Positions 7,779 to 16,521 of a DNA stretch of 64,000 nucleotides are shown one piece after another. The DNA comes from Methylotenera_A sp046594915 (GTDB taxonomy: Bacteria; Pseudomonadota; Gammaproteobacteria; Burkholderiales; Methylophilaceae), in assembly GCA_046594915.1 (NCBI GenBank), contig JBKJRC010000006.1:124001-188000 (forward strand). Reading direction: 5' to 3'. Position 1 is the stretch's first letter. Each line of letters begins with the position of its first letter. The notes under the pieces were generated by a model. That model searched no databases and had not been told where the DNA came from. It saw only the letters and a list, made by a program, of their open reading frames with translations. A program made the translations under genes and the position numbers.

Positions 7779-10700
7779 TTGCGCAACTGATTCGCTGGTC
7801 TGCTAACAATCGCTTATTGGTGTTGCTCGCCACATTCATGATTGTGGCTTGGGGCGTGTTTACCATGTTTAAAACGCCGCTAGATGCGATTCCTGATTTG
7901 TCGGATACACAAGTGATTATTCGTACCCAATGGGCTGGGCAAGCGCCGCAAATTGTGGAAAACCAGCTGACTTATCCGCTGACCACCACCATGTTGTCGG
8001 TGCCAGGTGTTAAAACAGTGCGTGGTTATTCGTTCTTTGGTGACTCTTTTGTTTACATTTTATTTAACGATGGCACTGATCAATACTGGGCGCGTTCGCG
8101 GGTATTGGAATATTTAAGCCAGATTTCTTCACGGTTACCAAAAGGCGCTAATCCAAGCTTGGGGCCTGATGCAACTGGTGTGGGCTGGGTCTATGAATAT
8201 GCCCTAATTGACCGCAGCGGCAAACATGATTTAAGTGAGCTACGTGCCTTGCAGGACTGGTTCCTTAAATTTGAATTAAAGACGATTCCCGGCGTAGCGG
8301 AAGTGGCCACACTAGGCGGCATGGTGCGGCAATATCAAATACAGGTGGACCCTGATAAATTACGCAATTACCGCATTCCACTCTCAAAGGTGGTTTCAGC
8401 GGTGCAATCTGCCAATCAAGAAACAGGCGGTGCTGTCATTGAAACTGCAGAGGCAGAATACATGGTGCGTGCACACGGCTATTTGGATTCTCTGGAGGAT
8501 TTTAGAAATATTCCGCTGCAAGTAAGCCAAAACGGCACGCCTATTTTACTATCCGATGTGGCGCGTATACAGCTTGGTCCAGAGCTACGGCGAGGGGTCA
8601 CAGAACTTAATGGTGAAGGAGAAGTGACGGGCGGTGTGATAGTGATGCGGGCAGGGCAAAACGCGTTACAAGTCATTGATGCGGTGAAAGCAAAGCTAGC
8701 CACTTTGCAAAAAAGTTTACCCGAAGGCGTGGAAGTTGTAACAACTTACGATAGGTCGCAACTGATTAAGCGAGCGGTGGATAACTTAACCCATAAATTG
8801 ATTGAAGAATTTATCGTCGTGGCATTGGTGTGCGCACTATTTTTATGGCACATTCGCTCAGCGTTAGTTGCGATTGTGGCATTGCCTATCGGCATTTTGG
8901 TGAGTTTTATTGTCATGTATTACCAAGGTGTTAATGCCAATATTATGTCGCTAGGTGGAATTGCCATTGCCATTGGCGCCATGGTAGACGCGGCGATTGT
9001 GATGATAGAAAACGCGCATCGACAGTTAGAAACTTTTAAAAAAGCATATGGCGAGCCCAATAACAATCAGCGTATTAAGGTGATTATTGATGCGGCAAGT
9101 GAAGTTGGCCCTGCGCTATTTTTCTCACTACTCATTATTACGCTGTCATTTATTCCTGTGTTTACGCTAGAAGCACAGGAGGGTAAATTATTCGCTCCGC
9201 TGGCTTTTACTAAAACCTATGCCATGGCTGCTGCGGCAGGTTTGTCTGTTACGCTCATTCCCGTATTGATGACCATGTTCATCCGTGGTCATATTCGCGC
9301 CGAACACGATAATCCACTTAATCGCTGGTTGATTGCAATCTATAAACCGCTGTTGAGTAAAGTGCTACATTTCCCCAAAACTACTTTAGGTATTGCCTTG
9401 CTTTTAGTGATGTTAACGCTTTATCCGTTGAGCAAGCTGGGCAGCGAATTTATGCCGCCGCTGGATGAAGGTGACTTGCTGTATATGCCAACGGCACTGC
9501 CTGGATTATCCATCGCTAAGGCATCCGAAATTCTGCAACTAACAGACAGGTTAATTAAAACCGTGCCTGAAGTGAAATCAGTATTTGGCAAAACTGGCCG
9601 CGCTGAAACCGCCACTGACCCTGCACCGTTAGAAATGCTGGAAACCACTATTCAATTTAAGCCGCGTGATGAGTGGCGTGCCGGCATGACACCCGAAAAG
9701 CTTGTGGAAGAACTGGATGCCAGGCTAAAAATCCCCGGCATGGCCAACGTATGGGTGCAACCGATTCGTAATCGGATTGATATGTTATCTACCGGCATTA
9801 AAAGCCCAGTCGGTATCAAAATTGGCGGTGCTGATTTAGCTACCCTGGAAAAATTGGGTGAAGAAGTCGAACGCCTGATGAAGAAAGTACCCGGCGCCAG
9901 TTCAGTCATTGCCGAGCGTGTGACTGGTGGGCGCTATGTGGATATTAAAATTGACCGTCTCAAAATCGCCCGCTACGGCTTAAATATAGATGATGTGCAA
10001 TCATTTATTTCTACGGCAATTGGTGGCGATAATATCGGTGAAAAGATTGATGGATTAGCGCGTTTCCCCATCAATGTGCGCTTTCCCAGAGAATTACGTG
10101 ATTCCGTAGAAAAGCTCAAAAGTTTACCCATTTTAACCGAACAGGGCGCAACGGTTCCTCTGGGCGAAGTCGCAACAGTAAAAGTCACCGATGGTCCACC
10201 AATGATAAAAAGTGAAAATGCACGCCCCAATGTTTGGGTGTATGTGGATATTCATGAGCGTGATTTGGGTGGTTTTGTTAAAGAGGCAAAAGCGTTGCTA
10301 GATAAAGAATTACAATTACCAGCGGGCTATTCATTGACATGGTCTGGCCAGTTTGAGTATTTTGAACGCGCTTCTAAACGATTAAGCTACGTTGTGCCCA
10401 TGACAATTGGCATCATCTTTATTCTGTTATTTTTGGCGTTTAAACGCATGCTGCCAGCGTTATTAATTTTAGGTAGTCTACCGTTTGCATTAGTCGGTGC
10501 TGTCTGGTTCTTATATTTTCTAGGGCATCATTTTTCTATTGCCAGTGGAGTAGGGATGATTGCGCTATCGGGGCTGGCAGCTGAATTTGGCATCATTATG
10601 CTGGTTTATCTGGATGATGCGATTGAGCGTTATAAGGCCGCTGGTAAATTTAACAACAAAGAAGATTTATATGCGGCATTAATTGAAGGCGCCGCACTCA

Positions 10701-10909
10701 GAGTGAGGCCAAAAGCTATGACAGTAGCGGTGATTTTAGCTGGCCTGATCCCGATATTAATCGGTACAGGTACTGGTTCAGAAGCGATGAGCCGCATTGC
10801 CGCACCCATGGTTGGTGGCATGCTCACCGCGCCACTATTATCTTTATTCGTGTTACCTGCGGCTTATATGTTAATTAAAAGAACCTATCATGAGGAGAGT
10901 AAAGTATGA
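7775..10909 (+). CDS. cusA: RND efflux pump CusA, Cu(I)/Ag(I) exporter
   Basis: 1044 residues, the length of CusA/CzcA-type heavy-metal RND pumps, with twelve transmembrane segments grouped around two periplasmic loops. D405 in GAMVDAAIVM is the proton-relay aspartate of the fourth membrane segment. The three methionines that bind metal in E. coli CusA (M573, M623, M672) appear at matching places: M571 (LLYMPTALPG), M621 (PLEMLETTI) and M670 (RIDMLSTGI), which supports monovalent Cu/Ag rather than Zn/Co/Cd. The start codon overlaps the stop of cusB and the stop overlaps the next start, both ATGA. It forms the inner membrane motor of the CusCBA complex. Confidence 0.95.
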   Translation: MIAQLIRWSANNRLLVLLATFMIVAWGVFTMFKTPLDAIPDLSDTQVIIRTQWAGQAPQIVENQLTYPLTTTMLSVPGVKTVRGYSFFGDSFVYILFNDGTDQYWARSRVLEYLSQISSRLPKGANPSLGPDATGVGWVYEYALIDRSGKHDLSELRALQDWFLKFELKTIPGVAEVATLGGMVRQYQIQVDPDKLRNYRIPLSKVVSAVQSANQETGGAVIETAEAEYMVRAHGYLDSLEDFRNIPLQVSQNGTPILLSDVARIQLGPELRRGVTELNGEGEVTGGVIVMRAGQNALQVIDAVKAKLATLQKSLPEGVEVVTTYDRSQLIKRAVDNLTHKLIEEFIVVALVCALFLWHIRSALVAIVALPIGILVSFIVMYYQGVNANIMSLGGIAIAIGAMVDAAIVMIENAHRQLETFKKAYGEPNNNQRIKVIIDAASEVGPALFFSLLIITLSFIPVFTLEAQEGKLFAPLAFTKTYAMAAAAGLSVTLIPVLMTMFIRGHIRAEHDNPLNRWLIAIYKPLLSKVLHFPKTTLGIALLLVMLTLYPLSKLGSEFMPPLDEGDLLYMPTALPGLSIAKASEILQLTDRLIKTVPEVKSVFGKTGRAETATDPAPLEMLETTIQFKPRDEWRAGMTPEKLVEELDARLKIPGMANVWVQPIRNRIDMLSTGIKSPVGIKIGGADLATLEKLGEEVERLMKKVPGASSVIAERVTGGRYVDIKIDRLKIARYGLNIDDVQSFISTAIGGDNIGEKIDGLARFPINVRFPRELRDSVEKLKSLPILTEQGATVPLGEVATVKVTDGPPMIKSENARPNVWVYVDIHERDLGGFVKEAKALLDKELQLPAGYSLTWSGQFEYFERASKRLSYVVPMTIGIIFILLFLAFKRMLPALLILGSLPFALVGAVWFLYFLGHHFSIASGVGMIALSGLAAEFGIIMLVYLDDAIERYKAAGKFNNKEDLYAALIEGAALRVRPKAMTVAVILAGLIPILIGTGTGSEAMSRIAAPMVGGMLTAPLLSLFVLPAAYMLIKRTYHEESKV

Positions 10910-11256
10910 CTTATGTAATGATTAAATATTTAATCACCGCCGCTGTAGTGGTGCTGGTTTCAGAGTTCGCCAAAGCCAATGATAAATTGGGCGCGTTAGT
11001 TGCTGCGTTGCCATTGATCACCGTGTTGACGCTGATTTGGCTATATATTGAGCAGCAACCCGCCCTTAAAATCGCCAATCACGCCTACTACACATTCTGG
11101 TATGTGTTGCCAACGCTGCCGATGTTTTTATTGTTTCCGTATTTATTGCCTAAATTGGGTTTCTGGCCAACATTAATCAGCTGCATCATTTTTACTTTGG
11201 TGGTTTTTTATCTTTATGCAGTGGCTATTAAGCGGTTTGGCATTCATTTAATTTAA
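10906..11256 (+). CDS. DUF3147-like small membrane protein
   Basis: 116 residues with about four hydrophobic membrane segments and a conserved-looking SEFAKANDKLGALVAALPLI stretch. I recognise it as similar to DUF3147 proteins, small inner membrane proteins of unknown function often found next to heavy-metal RND pumps. It overlaps cusA at its start (ATGA) and earP at its end (TAATG), so it is translated as part of the efflux operon. A role in supporting metal efflux is inference from position alone. Confidence 0.65.
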   Translation: MTYVMIKYLITAAVVVLVSEFAKANDKLGALVAALPLITVLTLIWLYIEQQPALKIANHAYYTFWYVLPTLPMFLLFPYLLPKLGFWPTLISCIIFTLVVFYLYAVAIKRFGIHLI

Positions 11257-12389
11257 TGTCGACTTTATTAAAGCGCCCATTAAATTGGGATATTTTCTGC
11301 AAAATCGTCGATAATTTTGGCGATATTGGCGTGTGCTGGCGTCTGGCAAAGCAGTTGCAACGCGAGCACGGATTAATTGTGCGGCTTTGGGTAGATGATT
11401 TAACCACCGCTAAAAAAATTATTCCAAATTTGGATGTGCGTTTAAATCAGCAAATTATTGATAAAATTTGTGTGTTAAGTTGGCACGCAAATGCAGATTT
11501 TAGCGATGCGGCTAAGGTGGTCATTGAAGCGTTTGCCTGCGAATTGCCCGCAACGTATTTAAATGCAATGTCTCAAAAAAAATCCAGATGGGTTAACTTG
11601 GAATACTTGTCAGCCGAATCCTGGGTAGCAGAATTTCATACCAAACCATCACCACAAGCAAATGGATTAACGCGATATTTTTACTTTCCAGGATTTAGTG
11701 ATGCCACTGGCGGTTTAATCCGAGAAAAACATATTGTTAATGAAAATCAACAGCTTGTGCATGATGATAGACAAAAAAATTGGCTTAAAAAAAGTGTTAA
11801 CTTAAGCAATCAACATCCGTTAAAAGTGTCATTGTTCTGCTATCCGCATGCGCCGATTGAATCATTATTAACAGCAATGGCTGAATCGAATCAGCCAATT
11901 AATTGCTATGTGCCAGAAGGGAGTATTTTGCCGAAAATCGCCCTTTTTTTTGGTAAAAAATCACTCAACGTTAACCGGTTTTTTCAGCTTAAAAATCTCA
12001 AGCTGCATGTGTTGCCATTTTTAAATCAAACCGATTACGATCAATTATTAAGCGCATGTGATGTTAACTTTGTGCGCGGTGAAGATAGCTGGCTGCGCGC
12101 GATTTGGGCGGGAAAACCGTTTATTTGGCAACCTTATTTTCAAGATGAAAATACGCATATTAAAAAGTTGGAAGCGTTTTTGGCTATGTTTTATGTCAAT
12201 CTTGATGCGAAAGAGGCTGTTTTTCAGCTACATAGTGATTGGGTTACAGGCCAGTTACACACAGACATTTGGCAAAATTATTTACACCAACTGCATAATA
12301 TTGCGGATTATACTTCGCAACAATCGCAACAACTGGCGAAGCAAACCGATCTCGCCGCTCAGTTGGTGCTGTTCTGCAACAAGCTTTAG
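11256..12389 (+). CDS. earP: EF-P arginine rhamnosyltransferase EarP
   Basis: 377 residues. The N-terminus reads WDIFCKIVDNFGDIGVCWRL, the hallmark of EarP, which transfers rhamnose from dTDP-rhamnose to Arg32 of elongation factor P. The catalytic residues reported for Pseudomonas EarP (D13, D17, E273) correspond to D19, D23 and E276 in VRGEDSWLRAIWAGKPF. The target gene efp lies 112 bases downstream and encodes the required arginine. Unusually, earP starts inside the stop codon of the last gene of the Cus efflux cluster (TAATG), so it may be translated from that operon's message as well as from any internal promoter. Confidence 0.95.
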   Translation: MSTLLKRPLNWDIFCKIVDNFGDIGVCWRLAKQLQREHGLIVRLWVDDLTTAKKIIPNLDVRLNQQIIDKICVLSWHANADFSDAAKVVIEAFACELPATYLNAMSQKKSRWVNLEYLSAESWVAEFHTKPSPQANGLTRYFYFPGFSDATGGLIREKHIVNENQQLVHDDRQKNWLKKSVNLSNQHPLKVSLFCYPHAPIESLLTAMAESNQPINCYVPEGSILPKIALFFGKKSLNVNRFFQLKNLKLHVLPFLNQTDYDQLLSACDVNFVRGEDSWLRAIWAGKPFIWQPYFQDENTHIKKLEAFLAMFYVNLDAKEAVFQLHSDWVTGQLHTDIWQNYLHQLHNIADYTSQQSQQLAKQTDLAAQLVLFCNKL

Positions 12390-12410
12390 TGCTTTTTTAA
12401 AGCGTGAAAC

Positions 12411-12439
12411 TGGTTAAAAATGAAGAGTTTAGGTATAAT
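12411..12439 (+). promoter_or_regulatory. Likely promoter of efp
   Basis: A consensus -10 box TATAAT at 12434-12439 is preceded at 17 bases by a weak -35 TGGTTA (12411-12416). Transcription would start near 12446, giving a 5' leader of about 55 bases before the efp ATG at 12502. This lets EF-P be made independently of earP. Confidence 0.55.
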
Positions 12440-12501
12440 GCGCGGCTTGATTCCAACCCAATACTTGATATTCCAAACCAATTAATAGTTAGGCAACCGC
12501 A

Positions 12502-13062
12502 ATGAAAACAGCTCAAGAACTCCGCGCCGGTAACGTGATTATGGTCGAAGGAACACCACTTGTCGTGGTGAAGGCCGAATACAATAAATCTGGCCGCAGC
12601 ACAGCCGTGGTAAAAATGAAGTTTAAAAATTTGTTAACGGATGCGCCAAGCGAGACGATTTACGGCGCAGGTGATAAATTTGAGATCATTGTGCTTGAGA
12701 AAAAAGAAGTGACTTATAGTTATTTTGCCGACCCAACTTATGTGTTTATGGATGCTGAATATAATCAATATGATGTAGATGCGGAGTTTATGCAAGATGC
12801 GTTACCGTTTATTGAAGACGGCATGGCGTGCGATGTACGTTTTTATGACGGCAAAGCGATTTCTGTTGAGTTGCCAACCACCGTGGTGCGCGAAATTACC
12901 TACACAGAGCCAGCAGTTAAAGGTGATACATCCGGTAAAGTGATGAAGCCAGCAAAATTAGCATCCGGCTTTGAATTGCCAGTGCCGTTATTTTGCGCGC
13001 AAGGTGACAAAATTGAGATTGATACGCGTACAGGTGAATATCGTAATCGCGTGCTTAAATAA
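12502..13062 (+). CDS. efp: Translation elongation factor P (rhamnosylated-arginine type)
   Basis: 186 residues, the usual EF-P length, with the KOW-like domain I and two OB domains. EF-P enters the ribosomal E site and rescues ribosomes stalled at polyproline stretches. The loop that reaches the peptidyl transferase centre reads YNKSGRSTAVV, with R32 at the tip: the arginine modified by EarP, in place of the lysine used by EpmA-type systems. This agrees with the earP gene just upstream. It has its own promoter and a perfect palindromic terminator. Confidence 0.97.
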   Translation: MKTAQELRAGNVIMVEGTPLVVVKAEYNKSGRSTAVVKMKFKNLLTDAPSETIYGAGDKFEIIVLEKKEVTYSYFADPTYVFMDAEYNQYDVDAEFMQDALPFIEDGMACDVRFYDGKAISVELPTTVVREITYTEPAVKGDTSGKVMKPAKLASGFELPVPLFCAQGDKIEIDTRTGEYRNRVLK

Positions 13063-13069
13063 AGTAAAC

Positions 13070-13107
13070 GCATTAAAAAAGGGCGCATATGCGCCCTTTT
13101 TTAATGC
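13070..13107. terminator. Perfect 38-base palindrome, bidirectional terminator
   Basis: Two 19-base arms, 13070-13088 and 13089-13107, are exact reverse complements. The centre GGGCGCATATGCGCCC is GC-rich and is flanked by A6 on the left and T6 on the right, so it can terminate both efp (plus) and the converging PEP-CTERM gene (minus). Confidence 0.9.
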
Positions 13108-13127
13108 TAAAAATTAATAATACAAAA

Positions 13128-13868
13128 CTAAATTGTATGTTTGCGGCGCAGGCCTGCAAAACCAGCTAACGCACTACCAAATAACCATGCGGCAGCTGGC
13201 AACGGAACAGCTGATGGATTACCGTTTCTGCCGATTGTCGAAACACTCACTTCCAGATTATCCATTGCCCATGACTCGTCATCTAAGCTTTGATTACCAG
13301 GGCCAAATACAAAAAACTGTATTAATGCAGATGAGCCCGTGTGAGCAAAATCAGAGAAAGTTGGGTCTGCACCTAAATTATAGGCGCTATCAAAGAAAAA
13401 TTCCCCTTGTGTAAAGCCTAAATCTTGACGGCGTGCAAGTTCAACCCCAGTAGGAGGGGTGTAACTTTGAATTTGACTTGTAGTTGCATTAGCAAATGAT
13501 TCACTAAATAAAGTATTGCCATCAAATACAATTTTAAAGAAATCACCCTGTGGAAACTCGCCCGTTCCATCAAGTGAGTCAATGGCAGCAAATAAAAATT
13601 TTAGGCTAATTGTATCGTGAGCTGGCAAATTGGTTAAATTAAGCGAAACGGTATTGCCTGTTGCGCTGCGTAAAAAATTTCCACCAAACTGATTTCCCGT
13701 TGGGCCCAGCCCAGCATAGCCTTGCACACCGGTAAGTGTAGCAGTGCCAGCGGATATTTCGGGCGCTAAAGCGCCGTTGAAATCTGTAGAAAATACAGTG
13801 GCGCACAACGCATTACTTGTGAAGCCAATACTAATTAAGAATGTAGTTAAATATAGATAATTTTTCAC
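13128..13868 (-). CDS. PEP-CTERM sorting-signal exported protein
   Basis: 246 residues starting at a GTG (13868) with an AAGGGGG ribosome site about 7 bases upstream. There is a signal peptide (about 1-23, ending ALCATV) and a C-terminal sorting signal: VPLPAAAWLFGSALAGFAG followed by LRRKHTI, meaning a PLP-type motif, a hydrophobic helix and a basic tail. PEP-CTERM proteins are recognised by exosortase and released to the cell surface or exopolysaccharide. The middle is rich in Gly, Ser, Thr and Asn and has no catalytic motif I recognise. It lies alone between convergent efp and upstream tldD; the exosortase must be encoded outside this window. Confidence 0.85.
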   Translation of the reverse strand: MKNYLYLTTFLISIGFTSNALCATVFSTDFNGALAPEISAGTATLTGVQGYAGLGPTGNQFGGNFLRSATGNTVSLNLTNLPAHDTISLKFLFAAIDSLDGTGEFPQGDFFKIVFDGNTLFSESFANATTSQIQSYTPPTGVELARRQDLGFTQGEFFFDSAYNLGADPTFSDFAHTGSSALIQFFVFGPGNQSLDDESWAMDNLEVSVSTIGRNGNPSAVPLPAAAWLFGSALAGFAGLRRKHTI

Positions 13869-13923
13869 AGAATTCCCCCTTAGGTTATTGTTACGACATT
13901 GCCATTAATGAGGGTATGTTGCA

Positions 13924-13941
13924 ATAGCCCTTTTGGGCTAT
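13924..13941 (-). terminator. Hairpin downstream of tldD, weak terminator or processing site
   Basis: ATAGCCC (13924-13930) and GGGCTAT (13935-13941) form a perfect 7-base stem with a TTTT loop, 33 bases past the tldD stop. No T-tract follows in the tldD direction, so it may stabilise the 3' end rather than terminate. Confidence 0.4.
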
Positions 13942-13973
13942 AAGCGAACTAAGTTAATATTACCTAAAAATAA

Positions 13974-15455
13974 TTAAGATGCAGTGCCACCCACTGTTAA
14001 CCCATCAATTTTCAGCGTTGGCTGACCAACGCCAACCGGTACGCTTTGACCTTCTTTCCCGCAAGTGCCGACGCCAGAATCCAATTGCATATCGTTGCCA
14101 ATCATGGAAACCCGCGTTAAAACATCGGGCCCGTTGCCAATTAAAGTGGCACCTTTGACGGGGTAGGTGATTTTTCCATCTTCAATCATATAGGCTTCGG
14201 CTGCGCTGAATACAAATTTTCCGCTGGTAATATCCACTTGTCCGCCACCAAAATTGGCGGCATACAAGCCTTTTTTAACCGATTTAATAATCTCAGCCGG
14301 ATCTTTGTCACCATTGTGCATATAGGTATTGGTCATGCGCGGCATCGGAACGTGCGCATAGCTTTCACGGCGACCATTGCCGGTTAGCGGCATATTCATT
14401 AGACGCGCATTTAGGCTATCTTGAATATAGCCGCGTAAAATACCATCTTCAATCAGTACGGTTTTGTTGGTTTGGTTACCTTCATCATCCATGCTTAAAG
14501 AACCGCGTCTGTCGGTTAATGTACCGTCATCGACAATGGTGATGCCTTTGGCGGCGACTTGTTTACCCATCATATTGGCAAATGCGCTGCTGCCTTTACG
14601 GTTGAAATCACCTTCCAATCCATGCCCAATTGCTTCATGCAACAAAATACCTGGCCAGCCGGCACCCAGCACCACTGTCATGCTACCAGCTGGAGCAGGG
14701 CGCGCATCCAGATTAACCAAAGCTTGATGTACCGCTTTTTGCGCATAATCTTGTAATATTTCATCGGTAAAATAGCTATAGTCAAAACGCCCACCGCCAC
14801 CGCTAGAGCCTTGTTCACGACGTCCGTTTTGTTCTACATGTACTTGCACCGAAATGCGTACCAACGGGCGCACGTCAGCCGCCATTACGCCATCACTTCT
14901 AGCGACCATGATCACTTCATATTCACCCGCAATACTGGCCATCACTTGACTGACACGCGGGTCAATTTTTTTGGCAAATTGTTCTAAACGCTCTAGCAAT
15001 TTAACTTTTGCCTCAGCACTTAAGCTGGCGATTGGATCTTGCGGCAGATAAAGTTGACTATTTTGCTTTGTGATAATACTTTGCTTTTTATTTAAAGCCC
15101 CAGTTTGTTCTAGGCCTAACGCGGCAATCGATTTTGTGGCACTGGCTGCACTACTCAAAGCGCTTAAGTTGATATCATCGGAATAGGCAAAAGCAGTTTT
15201 TTCCCCACTCACCGCGCGCACGCCAACGCCTTGATCAATACTGAAATTGCCTGATTTAACCTGGCCTTCTTCTAACCCCCACGATTCGCTACGGCTATAT
15301 TGAAAGTATAAATCGGCATAATCCACTTGGTGCGACATGATATTACCCAGCACACCTTGTATCGCGCTGGTATCAAGCCCAGCCGGTTTCAATAACACAT
15401 CGTGTGCGGTATCAAAATGGCTGGCTTTGGTTAAATTGGGTTGCTCTATTTTCAT
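13974..15455 (-). CDS. tldD: Metalloprotease TldD
   Basis: 493 residues. The zinc motif HEAIGH (H273, E274, H278) in ILLHEAIGHGLEGDF is that of the TldD/PmbA family, and the GTCGKEGQSVPVGVGQPTLK ending is also typical of TldD. With its partner TldE/PmbA it forms a cytoplasmic heterodimeric protease that degrades unfolded peptides and matures some modified peptides such as microcin B17 and supports CcdA turnover in E. coli. PmbA is not in this window. It lies downstream of the Nit and YhdP genes in the same direction; a 187-base gap holding tandem repeats separates it from Nit. Confidence 0.95.
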   Translation of the reverse strand: MKIEQPNLTKASHFDTAHDVLLKPAGLDTSAIQGVLGNIMSHQVDYADLYFQYSRSESWGLEEGQVKSGNFSIDQGVGVRAVSGEKTAFAYSDDINLSALSSAASATKSIAALGLEQTGALNKKQSIITKQNSQLYLPQDPIASLSAEAKVKLLERLEQFAKKIDPRVSQVMASIAGEYEVIMVARSDGVMAADVRPLVRISVQVHVEQNGRREQGSSGGGGRFDYSYFTDEILQDYAQKAVHQALVNLDARPAPAGSMTVVLGAGWPGILLHEAIGHGLEGDFNRKGSSAFANMMGKQVAAKGITIVDDGTLTDRRGSLSMDDEGNQTNKTVLIEDGILRGYIQDSLNARLMNMPLTGNGRRESYAHVPMPRMTNTYMHNGDKDPAEIIKSVKKGLYAANFGGGQVDITSGKFVFSAAEAYMIEDGKITYPVKGATLIGNGPDVLTRVSMIGNDMQLDSGVGTCGKEGQSVPVGVGQPTLKIDGLTVGGTAS

Positions 15456-15458
15456 AAT

Positions 15459-15556
15459 CTTAATATGTCTTAATTAACATGCTTTAGTTAATATGGTCTT
15501 AGTTAAAATGGTCTTAGTTAAAATGGTCTTATTAATATTGTCATATTAATATGGTG
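15459..15556. repeat. Short tandem repeat, about 15-base unit, upstream of tldD
   Basis: Three nearly identical 15-base units, TTAGTTAATATGGTC (15484-15498), TTAGTTAAAATGGTC (15499-15513) and the same again (15514-15528), are flanked by degenerate copies: TTATTAATATTGTC (15529-15542), ATATTAATATGGTG (15543-15556) and, on the other side, TTAATATGTC and TTAATTAACATGC (about 15460-15482). The array fills the region just before the tldD start codon. Confidence 0.8.
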
Positions 15557-15642
15557 ACGTAAGTTAAATTTACTATACTCGTACAGCAGAAAATCGCACT
15601 AAGTATATTCTTGATTTATGAGGGCTTAAAATGGACTATTTG

Positions 15643-16521
15643 CTAAATGGCTTTAATGGTGCGGTGCTTAAGCGCGGGTAAGCTGCTGCGCAGGCTGGTT
15701 TGATAGTCACGGTTCATGCTAGCCATTACCACGCCAGATCCGCGCGGCAGTCGATCTAAAATTACGCCCCACGGGTCAACGATCATGCTGTTGCCGTGTG
15801 TTTCGCGGCCTGATAAATGATAACCGCCTTGCGCGGGGGCGATGACGTAACATAAGTTTTCAATCGCACGCGCACGAATCAAGCTTTCCCAATGTGCTTT
15901 GCCAGTGGTTTCGGTAAACGCAGATGGCACTACAATCATATCCACCTCACCCATGGCGCGATATAACTCAGGAAAGCGCAAATCGTAACAAATAGACAGG
16001 CCTATTTTGCCGTAAGGCGTATCGACTACAACGACTTCATTGCCCGATTCAATGGTATTTTCTTCATGATAATGTTCTGTGCCTAAATCTAAGCCAAATA
16101 AATGAATTTTGTCGTAACGGGCAACTTGTTCGCCTTTATCATTAAACACCAAGCAGCTATTGCGCACTTTGTTGGAGAAGCTACTCACCAATGGTACCGT
16201 GCCGCCGATCAGCCAGATTTTATACGCTTTGGCCATTTTGGCTAAAAATCGTTGAATCTGTCCGTCGCCCAGTTTTTCGCGCACGGCCACTTTGTCAGTT
16301 TCTTTAACGCCCATAATACAAAAATATTCTGGCAATACCACTATTTTTGCACCTTGGTTTGCCGCAATCGCAATTAAGCGTTCCGCTTCAATCAGGTTTG
16401 ACGAAACGTGCGGGCTGGACGCCATTTGAATGCCCGCAACTTTGATGCTGCCAGCAGGGCTGTTTTTGGATTGAGTGGAAGTTTTTTTTGTTAAGTTTGC
16501 CATATCAACTTTGCTGTTCAT
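15643..16521 (-). CDS. Nit-type carbon-nitrogen hydrolase (deaminated-glutathione amidase-like)
   Basis: 292 residues of the nitrilase superfamily with the complete catalytic set E65 (VVLPEYF), K138 (ARYDKIHLFG) and C178 (SICYDLRFPELYR). The wording is that of bacterial relatives of NIT1/YbeM, which hydrolyse deaminated glutathione as metabolite repair, rather than of plant nitrilases. The first 25 residues are poorly conserved in type; a start at the seventh codon is possible, but the ATG at 16521 overlaps the yhdP stop as TAATG, which favours coupled translation. Exact substrate is inference. Confidence 0.85.
   Translation of the reverse strand: MNSKVDMANLTKKTSTQSKNSPAGSIKVAGIQMASSPHVSSNLIEAERLIAIAANQGAKIVVLPEYFCIMGVKETDKVAVREKLGDGQIQRFLAKMAKAYKIWLIGGTVPLVSSFSNKVRNSCLVFNDKGEQVARYDKIHLFGLDLGTEHYHEENTIESGNEVVVVDTPYGKIGLSICYDLRFPELYRAMGEVDMIVVPSAFTETTGKAHWESLIRARAIENLCYVIAPAQGGYHLSGRETHGNSMIVDPWGVILDRLPRGSGVVMASMNRDYQTSLRSSLPALKHRTIKAI

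Noticed and set aside
15459..15556. CRISPR array
   Set aside because: Repeat unit of about 15 bases with no spacers of constant length and no cas genes.
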